Source of the DNA: Azonexus fungiphilus
GTDB taxonomy: Bacteria; Pseudomonadota; Gammaproteobacteria; Burkholderiales; Rhodocyclaceae
Direction: 5' to 3'
Assembly (NCBI RefSeq): GCF_003634965.1
Contig: NZ_RBXP01000016.1
Location: 42,935 to 106,934, forward strand
DNA length: 64,000 bases
Below are positions 34,659 through 45,238 of this stretch, in pieces (position 1 is the stretch's first letter; each line of letters starts with the position of its first letter). The position numbers and the translations under genes were made by a program. A model generated the notes under the pieces. That model made no database searches. It worked only from the letters and a program-made list of their open reading frames with translations, and had not been told where the DNA came from.

Positions 34659-35540
34659 TCAGTCGGCGGCCGTGGCGCTGGGAAAACGCAGTGAATCGCG
34701 CAGCAGGAAGGACATCGGCCAGCGCAGGTTGATGCCACCGGGCGGGATCGGCTGCTCGAACCATGTCCGGTAGGCGCGCTGCAGCTCGCCACCGGCAATC
34801 AGGCGCTTCATCTCGCCGTCGATGATCGCCTTGAATTCCGGATCGTCCTTGCCCAGCATGATCGCCAGTTGCTCGATCCGGTAGGTATTGTCGAGCAGGC
34901 GGTAATCGTCGGGATTTTTCGACGCCGCCCGCAAGCTGGCGAGCAGGATGTCATCCATCATGAAGGCATCGGCCTGGCCGGCTGCCAGCATGGCGAAGGC
35001 AGCGGCGTGATCGGGCGCGAGCAGCAAGCGGGCAGCGGGATCGATTTCCCGGAACAGCTTTTCCGCCGTCGAACCGCGCGTCGTCACGATCGCCGCCCGG
35101 CTCAGGTCGGCATGCTTGCGCAAGCCCGAATCCGCTCGCACCATGAAGCGGATGGCACTGATGAAGTGCGGCACGGTGAATGCGACCTGCTTTCTCCGTT
35201 CGGCATTGTTGGTCGTGCTGCCGCATTCGAGATCGACCTGGCCGCTGGCCACCAGATCGATGCGGTTGGCCGAGGTCACCGGCCGGTATTCACGGCGCAG
35301 TTCGCGCCCCAGGCGCTTGTTCAGGGCATCGACGAGATGCCGGCAAAGGTCGATGGCGTAGCCCTGCGGCCGCCCCTGGGCATCGAGATACGAGAAGGGA
35401 ATCGACGACTCGCGATAGCCGATCACGATATTGCCGGTACGCGCCACCCGCTGCCAGGTCGTCTCGGCAATCGCCGGCAGCGTCACTGCCAGCAGCATGA
35501 GCGCGCACAGGCCGAGGTGGAGCGGATGCCGGCGGTGCAT
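34659..35540 (-). CDS. Second amino acid-binding periplasmic protein (signalling or alternative receptor)
   Basis: Periplasmic binding protein of 293 residues with a signal peptide ending near residue 25 (LPAIA). It is a paralogue of the GltI-like protein at 40566-41465: both share an ESSIPFSYLD/YYD block, PVTSANRI, and VDLECGSTTNN, the acidic amino acid-binding signature. It lies between a chemoreceptor gene and the sensor kinase gene rather than with the permeases, three bases after the chemoreceptor. This suggests it either widens the substrate range of the ABC transporter or presents ligand to the receptor or kinase (inference). Confidence 0.87.
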   Translation of the reverse strand: MHRRHPLHLGLCALMLLAVTLPAIAETTWQRVARTGNIVIGYRESSIPFSYLDAQGRPQGYAIDLCRHLVDALNKRLGRELRREYRPVTSANRIDLVASGQVDLECGSTTNNAERRKQVAFTVPHFISAIRFMVRADSGLRKHADLSRAAIVTTRGSTAEKLFREIDPAARLLLAPDHAAAFAMLAAGQADAFMMDDILLASLRAASKNPDDYRLLDNTYRIEQLAIMLGKDDPEFKAIIDGEMKRLIAGGELQRAYRTWFEQPIPPGGINLRWPMSFLLRDSLRFPSATAAD

Positions 35541-35543
35541 GGT

Positions 35544-37184
35544 TCAGGCCGTCCGGAAGCGTGCCGTGCTCGCCGCCAGCGCCCCGGCCAGGCGGTCGAG
35601 CTCGCCGGCCGTGGCCGCCAGGGCATCGCTGGCGCTTTCGCTGGCGCGGACCATGCAGACGATGCCGTCGACCCGCTGGCCGACCTCGTCGCCGGCCTGC
35701 GCCTGGCGACTGAGCTTGCCCGAGACCTCGCCGATCACTGCCGCGACTCGCCGGCTGCCGTCGTCGATCGACTGCATCGAGGCGCCGGCCTGGCGGGCCA
35801 TCCCGAGGCCGGCCTTGACCTGCTCGACCGAGCGCTGCATCTGCTCGCCCATCGCCTGCGCCCCGCCCTGGATCGCCTGGACCATGGCCGCGATCTGGCT
35901 GGCCGAGGCAGTCGTCTTCTCGGCCAGCTTGCGTACCTCGTCGGCGACCACGGCAAAGCCGCGCCCGCTTTCCCCGGCCCGCGCCGCCTCGATCGCCGCG
36001 TTCAGCGCCAGCAGATTGGTCTGGTCGGCGAGATCGTGGATCACCGAAGTGATCGCCGAAATGCGCTGCGAATCGACGCCGAGCGAGGCGGCGGTGAGCG
36101 CCGAACCTTCGACCGAAGCGGCGATGCGCTCCATTTCGGCAACCATCGTCGTGATCGTGCGGTGCCCCTTGCCCGCCTCGCTGCCGGCGGCGCCAGCCAG
36201 TTCGCGGGCTTCGCTGCCGAGCGCGGCGACTTCGGCGATACGCTCGGCCATGTCCTGCAGCGTCGCCGCCATCGCCGCCGCTGCCTGCGATTGCTCGCGT
36301 GCCCCATGACGCATGCCGTCGGTGGTGGTGGCCAGCGTCGTCGCCGCGTTCTGCAGGCCGCTCGCCTCATTGCGGATGTCGCCGAGAATGCGCGCCAGCG
36401 TCCGCGTCGTGCGCAAGGCCGCTTCCTGGACGCGGCGGATCTCGGCGCAACCGGCGATCTCGATCCGGCCGCCGAGGTCGCCGGCGGCGACTTCTTCCAT
36501 CAGTTGCGCGGTTGCCTGCAGCGGCCGGCTGACGGCGCGGGTCAGCACCCAGCCGAGGAGGCCGGCGAGAACCGCCGAAAGGACCGCGAGCACCAGCACC
36601 AGGCGCGTCGTCCGCCCCGATTCGGCGACGATGTCGGCGGCCCGTTCGCGGCTCTGCGCCTGGACCAGGCTGCGCAGCTCGCCGAGCGACTGGTCGAGCT
36701 GCAGCATGCGCGGCATCGTTTCCTGCTGGAGGATGCCCATCGCCACCGCCGAGAGGAACTGCATCGCCTCGGCCATCGCCTGGTCCTGATGCTGCAGTGC
36801 CAGCTGCGACTGCGCGCGGATGCGCTGCAGGATTTCCCGCTCGCCCGGCGCCGCATGCGTCGCGGCGATGCCGTCGAGAGCGGTCAGCGCCGCCAGGAAT
36901 TGGCCTTTTTCGGCGGTGTACCGTGACATTTCGCGCTGCATCACCTCGGCGTCGGTGAAGATGATGTTGTTGCGCACGCTTTCGCGCATCCTGGCGTAGG
37001 CCAGGTTGAGCGCCGCGATCTGTTCCTCCTTGGCCAGAGACACCGTGGCGATGCGCCCGGCGGCTTCGTCGACCCGCGCCAGACTGAAGGCCGTCCAGGC
37101 GGCGACGATCAGGAACTGGCCGACGACCAGGGTGAAGGCGATCGCCAGCTGACGACCGATGCCGAGGCGGAACAGGTTTTTCAT
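35544..37184 (-). CDS. Methyl-accepting chemotaxis protein
   Basis: Chemoreceptor of 546 residues. TM1 is near residues 13-33, a four-helix-bundle periplasmic domain follows (about 34-190), then TM2 near 193-215, HAMP, and the cytoplasmic signalling hairpin. The tip sequence [20 protein letters not shown] is the conserved CheA/CheW contact. There is no C-terminal pentapeptide for CheR/CheB tethering. It lies five bases after the ATPase gene and three before a binding-protein gene, so chemotaxis toward acidic amino acids is the likely role. Whether ligand binds directly or through the binding protein cannot be told from sequence. Confidence 0.93.
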   Translation of the reverse strand: MKNLFRLGIGRQLAIAFTLVVGQFLIVAAWTAFSLARVDEAAGRIATVSLAKEEQIAALNLAYARMRESVRNNIIFTDAEVMQREMSRYTAEKGQFLAALTALDGIAATHAAPGEREILQRIRAQSQLALQHQDQAMAEAMQFLSAVAMGILQQETMPRMLQLDQSLGELRSLVQAQSRERAADIVAESGRTTRLVLVLAVLSAVLAGLLGWVLTRAVSRPLQATAQLMEEVAAGDLGGRIEIAGCAEIRRVQEAALRTTRTLARILGDIRNEASGLQNAATTLATTTDGMRHGAREQSQAAAAMAATLQDMAERIAEVAALGSEARELAGAAGSEAGKGHRTITTMVAEMERIAASVEGSALTAASLGVDSQRISAITSVIHDLADQTNLLALNAAIEAARAGESGRGFAVVADEVRKLAEKTTASASQIAAMVQAIQGGAQAMGEQMQRSVEQVKAGLGMARQAGASMQSIDDGSRRVAAVIGEVSGKLSRQAQAGDEVGQRVDGIVCMVRASESASDALAATAGELDRLAGALAASTARFRTA

Positions 37185-37189
37185 CGGAC

Positions 37190-37918
37190 TCAGTGGTGCA
37201 GGATCTTGGCCAGGAATTGCTGCGCCCGTTCCGAGCGCGGATTGGCGAAGAAGGCGTCCTTGCTGTCATCCTCGACGATGCGGCCGTGATCCATGAAGAT
37301 GACGCGATTGGCAACGCGCTTGGCGAAGCCCATTTCGTGCGTGACGCACATCATGGTCATGCCTTCCTGGGCGAGTTCGGTCATCACGTCGAGCACTTCG
37401 TTGATCATTTCCGGATCAAGCGCCGAGGTCGGTTCGTCGAACAGCATGCAGATCGGATCCATCGCCAGCGCCCGGGCGATCGCCACGCGCTGCTGCTGGC
37501 CACCGGACAGCTGCCCCGGGAACTTGTGCGCGTGCGCCTTGAGCCCGACGCGGTCGAGCAGCTTCAGGCCCTTGTCGACGGCCTCGTCGCGATTGCGCTT
37601 GAGCACCTTGATCTGGGCGATCGCCAGGTTCTCGGTGATGCTCATGTGCGGGAACAGCTCGAAGTGCTGGAAGACCATGCCGACGTGCGCGCGCAGCTTG
37701 GACAGGTTGGTTTTCGGGTCGCCGACCGAGGTGCCGTTGACGATGATCTGGCCCGACTGGAAAGGCTCGAGGCCATTGACGCACTTGATCAGCGTCGACT
37801 TGCCGGAGCCCGACGGCCCGCAGACGACGATGACCTCGCCCTTGTTGACGGTGGTGCTGCAGTCCTTGAGCACATCGAAGGAACCGTAGCTCTTGCTGAC
37901 ATTGGCAATCTGGATCAT
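37190..37918 (-). CDS. gltL: Glutamate/aspartate ABC transporter ATPase
   Basis: Cytoplasmic ATPase of a polar amino acid importer, 242 residues. Walker [10 protein letters not shown] is at residues 34-42, the signature LSGGQQQR near 137-144, Walker [13 protein letters not shown] just after, and the switch His in THEMG near 200. It is equivalent to AatP of Pseudomonas. The gene follows the two permease genes with a gap of 23 bases and precedes the chemoreceptor by five bases, supporting one transcript from the sigma54 promoter before gltI. Confidence 0.95.
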   Translation of the reverse strand: MIQIANVSKSYGSFDVLKDCSTTVNKGEVIVVCGPSGSGKSTLIKCVNGLEPFQSGQIIVNGTSVGDPKTNLSKLRAHVGMVFQHFELFPHMSITENLAIAQIKVLKRNRDEAVDKGLKLLDRVGLKAHAHKFPGQLSGGQQQRVAIARALAMDPICMLFDEPTSALDPEMINEVLDVMTELAQEGMTMMCVTHEMGFAKRVANRVIFMDHGRIVEDDSKDAFFANPRSERAQQFLAKILHH

Positions 37919-37941
37919 GGGATTCTCCGGTAAGCGCGGCC

Positions 37942-38625
37942 TCAGGCCGGGTGGTATTTTTTCTGCAGATGCTTGACCAGCATCGAAGCGGCAAAGCAGA
38001 GGACGAAATAGACGAGACCGGCGAACAGCAGCAGCTCGACCAAGCGGCCGTCGCGGTCGCCAACCTTGTAGGCGGCACCGAAGAAGTCGGCGAGCGCCGA
38101 CACATAGACCAGCGAGGTGTCCTGGAACAGGATGATCCCCTGGGTGAGCAGCAGCGGCACCATGTTGCGGAAGGCCTGGGGCAGGATGACCAGGCGCATC
38201 GCCTGGCCGTAGGTCATGCCCAGCGCCTGGCAGGCGGCCATCTGGCCCTTGGGGACCGACTGGATGCCGGCACGGATGATTTCCGAGTAATAGGCCGACT
38301 CGAACAGGGCGAAGCCGATCATCGCCGAGGTCAGCCGCAGGTCGGTGCCGGGCGGCAGGCTGAAGGCCTGTTCGATGAACTTGGGCACGATCAGGAAGAA
38401 CCAGAGCAGGACCATGACCAGCGGCACGGCGCGGAACAGGTTCACATAGCCGGCAGCGAACAGCGACAGCGGCTTCACCGACGACAGCCGCATCATCGCC
38501 AGCAGCGTGCCCCAGACGATGCCGACGACGATCGCGGTCAACGTGATTTCCAGCGAGATTTTCATGCCGTCCCAGAGGAAGGGCAGCGCCCCGGGGATCG
38601 ACGACCAGTCGAATTCGTAGACCAT
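37942..38625 (-). CDS. gltK: Glutamate/aspartate ABC transporter permease
   Basis: Inner-membrane permease of 227 residues with about five helices, HisM/GltK type. The cytoplasmic coupling loop EAA motif is visible as [23 protein letters not shown] near residues 128-150. It pairs with the other permease, which lies one base upstream. Equivalent to AatM in Pseudomonas. Confidence 0.94.
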   Translation of the reverse strand: MVYEFDWSSIPGALPFLWDGMKISLEITLTAIVVGIVWGTLLAMMRLSSVKPLSLFAAGYVNLFRAVPLVMVLLWFFLIVPKFIEQAFSLPPGTDLRLTSAMIGFALFESAYYSEIIRAGIQSVPKGQMAACQALGMTYGQAMRLVILPQAFRNMVPLLLTQGIILFQDTSLVYVSALADFFGAAYKVGDRDGRLVELLLFAGLVYFVLCFAASMLVKHLQKKYHPA

Positions 38626-38626
38626 G

Positions 38627-39364
38627 TTACTTGCCTCCCATGTAGCCCGGCACGCGGACCTTGTCTTCCAGCTTCTTCATCAGCGTCATGACGATGATGT
38701 TGATCGCGACGTAGGCGACGGTGACGGCGATGAAGGATTCGTAGGGTTGCGCCGTGTAGTCGACCAGCTGGCGCCCCTGGGCGGCCAGCTCGAGCAGACC
38801 GATCGTCGAGCAGACCGCGGAATTCTTGAAGATGTTGAGAAATTCGGACGTCAGCGGCGGCACGATCAGGCGGAAGGCCATCGGCAGCAGCACGTGCCGG
38901 TAAACCTGCGGCAGCGAGAAGCCGAGCGCCAGGCCGGCATTCTTCTGGCCGCGCGGCAGGGCGTTGATCCCCGAACGCACCTGCTCGGCAACGCGGGCGC
39001 TGGTGAACAAGCCGAGACAGACCATCGCCGCCAGGAACTGCTGGAACACCGGGTGCGACTGCTTGTAGGCATCTCCCAGGCTGGCCGGCACCAGTTCCGG
39101 CAGCACGAAGTACCAGATGAACAGCTGCACCAGCAGCGGCACGTTGCGGAACAGCTCGACGTAGGTAGCCGCCAGCCCGCTCAGGAACCTGTTCGGCACC
39201 GTGCGCAACACGCCGATCACGGCACCGAGCAGCAGGGCGATGAGCCAGGCGCTCAGCGAGAGCATCACGGTCATCTGAAGGCCGGAGAGCATCCAGCCGA
39301 GATAGATGTCGTCGCCTGCTGCGGTCGGCTGCAGGAAGACACCCCAGTTCCATTGATAATTCAT
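38627..39364 (-). CDS. gltJ: Glutamate/aspartate ABC transporter permease
   Basis: Inner-membrane permease of 245 residues, HisQ/GltJ type. Segments of about 20 hydrophobic residues lie near 30-50, 70-105 and 200-225, with the EAA coupling motif near residues 160-182 ([19 protein letters not shown]). The first 25 residues (GVFLQP...[16 protein letters not shown]) form the usual periplasmic N-terminus of this group. It follows ansB by 55 bases. Equivalent to AatQ in Pseudomonas. Confidence 0.94.
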   Translation of the reverse strand: MNYQWNWGVFLQPTAAGDDIYLGWMLSGLQMTVMLSLSAWLIALLLGAVIGVLRTVPNRFLSGLAATYVELFRNVPLLVQLFIWYFVLPELVPASLGDAYKQSHPVFQQFLAAMVCLGLFTSARVAEQVRSGINALPRGQKNAGLALGFSLPQVYRHVLLPMAFRLIVPPLTSEFLNIFKNSAVCSTIGLLELAAQGRQLVDYTAQPYESFIAVTVAYVAINIIVMTLMKKLEDKVRVPGYMGGK

Positions 39365-39419
39365 GGTCGGTCCTCGTCAAAACTAGTGCCGGGCACGGCG
39401 GGCGTGCCCGGCGGGTGGA

Positions 39420-40499
<1,080 letters not shown>

Positions 40500-40565
40500 T
40501 CAGGGTTGCAGCGGGCCCGGCACCCCGTTTCCGGGGCACCTCGGTCACCGCGATTTCTTGGGGAA

Positions 40566-41465
40566 TTACTCGAAGGCCTTGTCGTTCGGCGCCTTGTACA
40601 GGGCCTTCATTTCAGCCGACAGCGGCATGCTCAGGTTGAGGCCCTTGGGCGGGATCGGGTTCATGAACCACTTGTTGTAGATCTTCTCGGCGTCGCCGGA
40701 AGTCATCGCCTTGGTCAGCGCAGCATCGACGACCTTCTTGAATTCGGCGTCGTCCTTGCGCAGCATGCAGCCGTAGGCTTCCTTCGACTGCGCCGTGCCG
40801 ACCACCGCCCAGTCGCCCGGCTTCTTGGCCTTGGCCATTTCGCCGTAGAGCAGCGCATCGTCCATCATGAAGGCGACGGCGCGGCCGGTTTCCAGGGTCA
40901 GGAAGCTTTCGCCGTGATCCTTGGCCGAGATGACGTTCATCTTCATCTGCTTTTCCTCGTTCATCTTGCGGATCAGGCGCTCCGACGTCGTCCCGGCGGT
41001 GGTGACGACGTTCTTGCCGGCGAGGTCGGCGAAATCGTTGATGCCCGAACCCTTCTTGGTCATCAGCTTGGTCCCGATGACGAAAATGGTGGTCGAGAAA
41101 CCGACCTGCTTCTGGCGTTCCAGGTTGTTCGTCGTCGAGCCGCACTCGATATCGACGGTGCCGTTCTGCAGCAGCGTGATGCGGTTGGCCGAGGTCACCG
41201 GCATCAGCTTGGTGTCGAGCTTGGCCAACTTCAGCTCGGCCTTGACCGCGTCGACGACCTTGAGCATCAGTTCGTGCGAGTAGCCGATGACCTGCTGCTT
41301 GTCGTCGTAGTAGGAGAACGGGATCGAGGATTCACGATGACCCAGCGTGATGCTGCCGGTGTCCTTGATCTTCTTCAGCGTCGAGGCTTCCTGGGCGAAC
41401 GCCGAGGGCACGGCGGCGGTGGAAAACACGGCGGCGAGGGCGGCGGCGAGGGCGATACGTTTCAT
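40566..41465 (-). CDS. gltI: Glutamate/aspartate-binding periplasmic protein
   Basis: Primary substrate-binding protein of the importer, 299 residues. The ATG at 41465 gives a signal peptide cleaved after about residue 24 (PSAFA). Binding motifs HRESSIPFSYYD, PVTSANRI and VDIECGSTTNN are typical of GltI/AatJ proteins. The frame is open upstream, but that part lies in the regulatory region. As first gene of a ten-gene minus-strand cluster it carries the sigma54 promoter, and a gap of 81 bases separates it from ansB. Confidence 0.94.
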   Translation of the reverse strand: MKRIALAAALAAVFSTAAVPSAFAQEASTLKKIKDTGSITLGHRESSIPFSYYDDKQQVIGYSHELMLKVVDAVKAELKLAKLDTKLMPVTSANRITLLQNGTVDIECGSTTNNLERQKQVGFSTTIFVIGTKLMTKKGSGINDFADLAGKNVVTTAGTTSERLIRKMNEEKQMKMNVISAKDHGESFLTLETGRAVAFMMDDALLYGEMAKAKKPGDWAVVGTAQSKEAYGCMLRKDDAEFKKVVDAALTKAMTSGDAEKIYNKWFMNPIPPKGLNLSMPLSAEMKALYKAPNDKAFE

Positions 41466-41517
41466 GTCTTCTCCTGAAAGTGAGGAAGCCGCGAGCGGGC
41501 TTCGGCGAAAGATACTT

Positions 41518-41533
41518 TGCAAGCCACGTGCCA
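41518..41533 (-). promoter_or_regulatory. Sigma54 (-24/-12) promoter of the gltI-ansB operon
   Basis: Minus-strand sequence TGGCACGTGGCTTGCA is an exact match to TGGCACG-N4-TTGCA. Predicted start near 41507, 42 bases before the gltI ATG, with an AGGAGAAGAC-like ribosome site in between. Confidence 0.88.
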
Positions 41534-41599
41534 GCCTGCCAACGCGATGCAAGCCATTGATTTTCAAACAACAGGAAACAGCAAGCTGCCCTGCCGCCA

Positions 41600-41643
41600 A
41601 CGGAATTCCGATAGCCGCACCGGCAACGCCCTCGGTTTTCCGA
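41600..41643. promoter_or_regulatory. Two CGG-N4-CCG palindromes upstream of gltI
   Basis: ACGGAATTCCGA at 41600-41611 and TCGGTTTTCCGA at 41632-41643 share a CGG-N4-CCG core, 32 bases apart, and lie about 99 and 131 bases upstream of the predicted sigma54 start. The second matches the TTCGG-N4-CCGAA inverted repeat reported for AauR in Pseudomonas apart from the outer bases. The rest of this 295-base intergenic stretch holds only the two promoters. Confidence 0.65.
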
Positions 41644-41709
41644 CGGCCCTGCGATTTTCCACCGCCGGCCGGTGGCGTCAATCACCAGCCCGCGCCCCCG
41701 GCCGGCAAG

Positions 41710-41739
41710 TTGTCAGGAGCATTGCCCCTCATGCACAAT
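41710..41739 (+). promoter_or_regulatory. Possible sigma70 promoter for the 41761 gene
   Basis: TTGTCA (41710-41715) and CACAAT (41734-41739) are separated by 18 bases. The predicted start would be close to the AGGGGGAG ribosome site at 41747-41754. The -10 match is only fair. Confidence 0.35.
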
Positions 41740-41760
41740 GGGCTCAAGGGGGAGACGCCG

Positions 41761-42411
41761 ATGAACAAGAATACCGACAGCAATCCTTGGGCGGAGGAAA
41801 ACGACGCCATCCAGCAACTGGCGCTCGAGGAATGCGCCAAGCGCCAGCGCATCGACCACAGCGTTTCGGTGCTCGTGCTGCCGGCCGGCCAGTGCAAGCT
41901 GGCGGCCCGCTTCGCCCAGCTCGACGCCCGCGTCACCGTCGCCGACACGCCCGAGCGCCAGCACGAGATCGAGGGGCGCATTCTCGCCGCCGGCCACCTC
42001 GGCAGCATCCACTTCGCCGCCACCGAACTGCCGGCGCCGCCGGCCACCGACAGCGGCGCGCCCTACGACATCATCGTCCTCCGCCGCGGCCTGTGCAGCC
42101 TGCCCTACGCCCAGGGCAAGGCGCTCATCCGCGAACTGATGCGCAAGCTCAAGATCGGCGGCAAGCTGTTCATCTCGATCCTCGGCCTGCACTCGGAGCT
42201 GGGCGACGGCTATCCCGGCCGCGAGCAGTCGATCTACGAGCGCTACAGCCCGCTGTCGCCAGCGATGGCGCGCAAGTACGAGATCCATCACGAAGTCTGC
42301 CTGTATTCCGAGCGCGACCTCTTCCTGCTCCTGCTCGAATCCGGCGCCAGCGTGCTGCGCACGATGACCACCACCTGGGGCAACGTCAAGGGCGTCGCCG
42401 TCCGCGTCTGA
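41761..42411 (+). CDS. Methyltransferase-like protein
   Basis: A 216-residue protein with the layout of a class I S-adenosylmethionine methyltransferase: VSVLVLPAGQCKLAARFAQL near residues 34-53 in the place of motif I, acidic residues at the end of strand 2 (VTVADTP), PYDIIVLRRGLCSLPYA near 101-117 as motif IV, and LKIGGKLFISILG as motif VI. The glycine-rich loop is degenerate, so cofactor binding is uncertain. A strong AGGGGGAG site six bases upstream fixes the ATG at 41761. The stop overlaps the start of the ROK kinase gene by one base. No specific function can be assigned. Confidence 0.7.
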   Translation: MNKNTDSNPWAEENDAIQQLALEECAKRQRIDHSVSVLVLPAGQCKLAARFAQLDARVTVADTPERQHEIEGRILAAGHLGSIHFAATELPAPPATDSGAPYDIIVLRRGLCSLPYAQGKALIRELMRKLKIGGKLFISILGLHSELGDGYPGREQSIYERYSPLSPAMARKYEIHHEVCLYSERDLFLLLLESGASVLRTMTTTWGNVKGVAVRV

Positions 42412-43304
42412 TGCGCCTGGGCATCGATCTCGGCGGCACCAAGATCGAGATCTGCGCGCTCGCCGCCAACGGTGGCTGCCTGCTCCGCCGGCGCGTGCCG
42501 ACACCGCAGGGCGACTACCCGGCAACGCTGCGGGCGATCGCCACCCTGGTCGCCGACGCCGAGCACGAGCTCGGTCGGCGCGGCAGCGTCGGTATCGGCA
42601 TTCCCGGCGCCGAGTCGCAACGCGACGGACGGATCAAGAATGCCAATTCGACCTGCCTGATCGGCCAGCCGCTGCGCCAAGACCTGCAGGCGCTGCTCGG
42701 GCGCGAGATCCGCCTGGCCAACGACGCCAACTGCTTCGCGCTGTCCGAGGCGGTCGACGGCGCCGGCCAGGGAGCCCGCTGCGTCTTCGGCGTCATCCTC
42801 GGCACCGGCGTCGGCGGCGGCATCGTCATCGACGGCCGGGTGCTGGTCGGCGCCCATGCCATCGCCGGCGAGTGGGGGCACAACCCGCTGCCGGCCGACG
42901 CCGCCGACCCGCTGCCCCCCCTGCCCTGCTACTGCGGCCGCAGCGGCTGCGTCGAAACCTGGCTGTCCGGCCCCGGCCTTGCCGCCGACCACCGCCGCGT
43001 CACCGGCGAGACCCTCACCGCCAGCGACATCGCCGGCCGCGCCGCTGCCGGCGACAGCGCCTGTGCCGCCACGCTCGAACGCCACGGCCGCCGCCTCGGG
43101 CGGGCGCTGGCCGGCGTCATCAACCTGCTCGACCCGGACGTCGTCGTCCTCGGCGGCGGCCTCTCGCAGTTGCCGGGACTGAGCGCGTCGCTGCCGGAAT
43201 TTTGCGGTCGACACGTCTTTTCCGACGATTTCCATACCCGCTTCCGGCTGCCGGTGCACGGTGATTCCTCCGGCGTGCGCGGCGCAGCGTGGTTGTGGAA
43301 TTGA
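42411..43304 (+). CDS. ROK family sugar kinase (fructokinase or N-acetylglucosamine kinase type)
   Basis: A 297-residue kinase of the ROK family. The ATP phosphate loop is LGIDLGGTKIE at residues 3-13. The catalytic Asp lies in LANDANCFALSE near residue 104, and the ROK zinc site is HNPLP followed by CYCGRSGCVETWLSG near residues 160-190. These motifs fit Mak fructokinase, NagK or similar enzymes, and I cannot choose between them. The ATG shares one base with the preceding stop (TGATG). Confidence 0.87.
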   Translation: MRLGIDLGGTKIEICALAANGGCLLRRRVPTPQGDYPATLRAIATLVADAEHELGRRGSVGIGIPGAESQRDGRIKNANSTCLIGQPLRQDLQALLGREIRLANDANCFALSEAVDGAGQGARCVFGVILGTGVGGGIVIDGRVLVGAHAIAGEWGHNPLPADAADPLPPLPCYCGRSGCVETWLSGPGLAADHRRVTGETLTASDIAGRAAAGDSACAATLERHGRRLGRALAGVINLLDPDVVVLGGGLSQLPGLSASLPEFCGRHVFSDDFHTRFRLPVHGDSSGVRGAAWLWN

Positions 43305-43322
43305 TGGCACAATCGCCGGCCC

Positions 43323-44024
43323 ATGGTGCAGATCTCCCTTTTCGTCGGCGGCATCCGCCTGCTTCCCGAGTCCGGACGACCGACCGGCATCTATAAACAG
43401 CCGGCCAGCGGCCCGCTCGAACTCGGCCCGGCCGGCTTCGTCGCCGACCGCCAAGCCGACCTGCGCGTGCACGGCGGCCCGGAAAAGGCCGTGCACCTCT
43501 ACCCAGCTGCCCATTACGCCCGCCTCGCCACACGCTTTCCCGAAATTGCCGAGGCGCTGGTCCCCGGCAGCCTCGGTGAAAACCTCTCGGCCAGCGGCCT
43601 TGACGAAACCGGTGTCGGCGTCGGCGATGTCTGGCAGCTCGGCAGCGCCCGCCTGCAGGTCTGCCAGCCGCGCACGCCGTGCTGGAAGATAGACGAGCGT
43701 TTTGCCACCGAAGGCATCGCCCAGTTCATCGCCGAGCAGCAGCTGACCGGCTGGTACTGGCGCGTGCTGTCGCCCGGCATCGTCGCCCCCGGCGACCCGC
43801 TGCGTCTCGAACAGGCCGGCAGCGGGCCGACGCTGGCGGCGGCAATGCAGCTCTGGCAAAGCCATCGCCCGCCGGTGGCGGCGCTCGAGCAACTGGCGGC
43901 GACACCGGGCATCGCCGAACACTGGCGCCAGAAAATCGACCAGCGCTGCGCCTGGCTGCGCAGCAACCCAGAAACCCCGGCCAAGGCGCCGACATCGTTC
44001 CACGTGAAACCGGAGCAGGCATGA
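43323..44024 (+). CDS. MOSC domain protein, YiiM-like
   Basis: A 233-residue MOSC protein with the C-terminal three-helix extension of the YiiM group, linked to molybdenum-cofactor-dependent detoxification of hydroxylated bases and to sulfur or metal transfer. The conserved ADLRVHGGPEKAVHLYP block is near residues 43-60, and the family Cys lies in VCQPRTPCWKI near residues 118-128, the likely molybdenum or sulfur ligand. It starts 18 bases after the ROK kinase and overlaps the MFS gene by four bases. Confidence 0.88.
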   Translation: MVQISLFVGGIRLLPESGRPTGIYKQPASGPLELGPAGFVADRQADLRVHGGPEKAVHLYPAAHYARLATRFPEIAEALVPGSLGENLSASGLDETGVGVGDVWQLGSARLQVCQPRTPCWKIDERFATEGIAQFIAEQQLTGWYWRVLSPGIVAPGDPLRLEQAGSGPTLAAAMQLWQSHRPPVAALEQLAATPGIAEHWRQKIDQRCAWLRSNPETPAKAPTSFHVKPEQA

Positions 44025-45238
44025 GCCATCCCGATCCGCGCAGCCTGATGCTGCGCCTTTTCCTGCCGTTCGCTGCCGGCTATTTCCTGTCCTACCTCTA
44101 CCGCACGGTCAATGCGGTACTCGGACCGGTCATCGCCGGCGAACTGGCGCTGCCCGACAACGCCCTCGGCCTGCTCACCAGCACCTATTTCCTCGCCTTC
44201 GGCGCCGCCCAGCTACCGCTCGGCATGCTCCTCGACCGCTTCGGCCCGCGCCGGGTCGAGGCCGTACTGCTCACCATCGCCGCCGCCGGCGCCGCCACCT
44301 TCGCACTGGCCGACGGCCTCAGCGGCCTGACGCTGGGCCGGGCGCTGATCGGGCTCGGCGTCTCGGCCTGCCTGATGGCCTCTTTCAAGGCCTTCTCGCA
44401 ATGGTTCCCGCCCGAGCGCCAGGCCTCGTTGACCGGCTGGATCATGGCTTCGGGCGGCCTCGGTGCGCTGGCCGCAGCGAAACCGCTGGAAATCGCGCTC
44501 GGCTTCACCGGCTGGCGCGAAATCGTCTTCGCCCTGGCCGCCGTCACCCTGGTGGTTGCCGCCGCACTCTGGCGCTACGTTCCCGACAAGGCCAGTGAAG
44601 CCGGTGGCGCCGGCTTCGCCGAACAACTGGCCGGCGTCCGCCACATTTTCGCCAGCCGCCATTTCTGGCGTTACGCGCCGATGGGCTTCGCCTTCACCGG
44701 CGGCTTCATGGCCGTCCAGGGACTGTGGGCGTCGCGCTGGATGAACGTCATCGAAGTCCTCGACGCGGCGGCGGTCGCTGCCCGGCTCACCTGGATGGGC
44801 CTGGCCATGCTCGGCGGCTTCCTGTTCATGGGCTTCTTCGCAACGGCACTGGTACACCGCGGCATGCCCCTGGAAAAACTCTATCGCACGGCGATGCTGC
44901 TGGCCTTCGCTGCCTTCGCCTGCATCGCGCTGCAGCCCCAGTTTGCCGGTGCCCTGCTGTGGCCGCTGCTCGGCGCCTGCTTCTCGCTGTCGAACATTTC
45001 CTACTCGCTGGTCGCCCAGGCTTTCCCGGCGCAATGGTCGGGCCGCGCCAACACCGCCTTCAACCTGCTCGTCTTCCTCGGCGCCTTCGGCCTGCAGTGG
45101 GGCATCGGTGGCCTCATCGACGGCCTCCGGGCAGCCGGCTGGGATGCCGCCGGCGCCTACCGGATCGCCTTCTTCAGCCTGCTAGGTGCGCAGGCCCTGG
45201 CCCTCGCCTGGTTCCTGCTGCCCCGCCGGGCGCCCTGA
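44021..45238 (+). CDS. Major facilitator superfamily transporter
   Basis: A 405-residue inner-membrane transporter with twelve predicted helices. The MFS loop 2-3 signature is GMLLDRFGPRRVE near residues 67-79, and the N-terminal YLYRTVNAVLGP fits the group of organic anion or nitrate/sugar-phosphate-like permeases, without a clear substrate. The ATG at 44021 overlaps the MOSC stop (ATGA), so the open frame upstream belongs to another frame. The last 57 bases overlap the convergent EF-hand-like gene, an unusually long tail-to-tail overlap. Confidence 0.87.
   Translation: MSHPDPRSLMLRLFLPFAAGYFLSYLYRTVNAVLGPVIAGELALPDNALGLLTSTYFLAFGAAQLPLGMLLDRFGPRRVEAVLLTIAAAGAATFALADGLSGLTLGRALIGLGVSACLMASFKAFSQWFPPERQASLTGWIMASGGLGALAAAKPLEIALGFTGWREIVFALAAVTLVVAAALWRYVPDKASEAGGAGFAEQLAGVRHIFASRHFWRYAPMGFAFTGGFMAVQGLWASRWMNVIEVLDAAAVAARLTWMGLAMLGGFLFMGFFATALVHRGMPLEKLYRTAMLLAFAAFACIALQPQFAGALLWPLLGACFSLSNISYSLVAQAFPAQWSGRANTAFNLLVFLGAFGLQWGIGGLIDGLRAAGWDAAGAYRIAFFSLLGAQALALAWFLLPRRAP

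Noticed and set aside
43679-44020. N-terminal extension of the MFS transporter
   Set aside because: This segment overlaps the MOSC gene in another frame; the first membrane helix begins shortly after the ATG at 44021.
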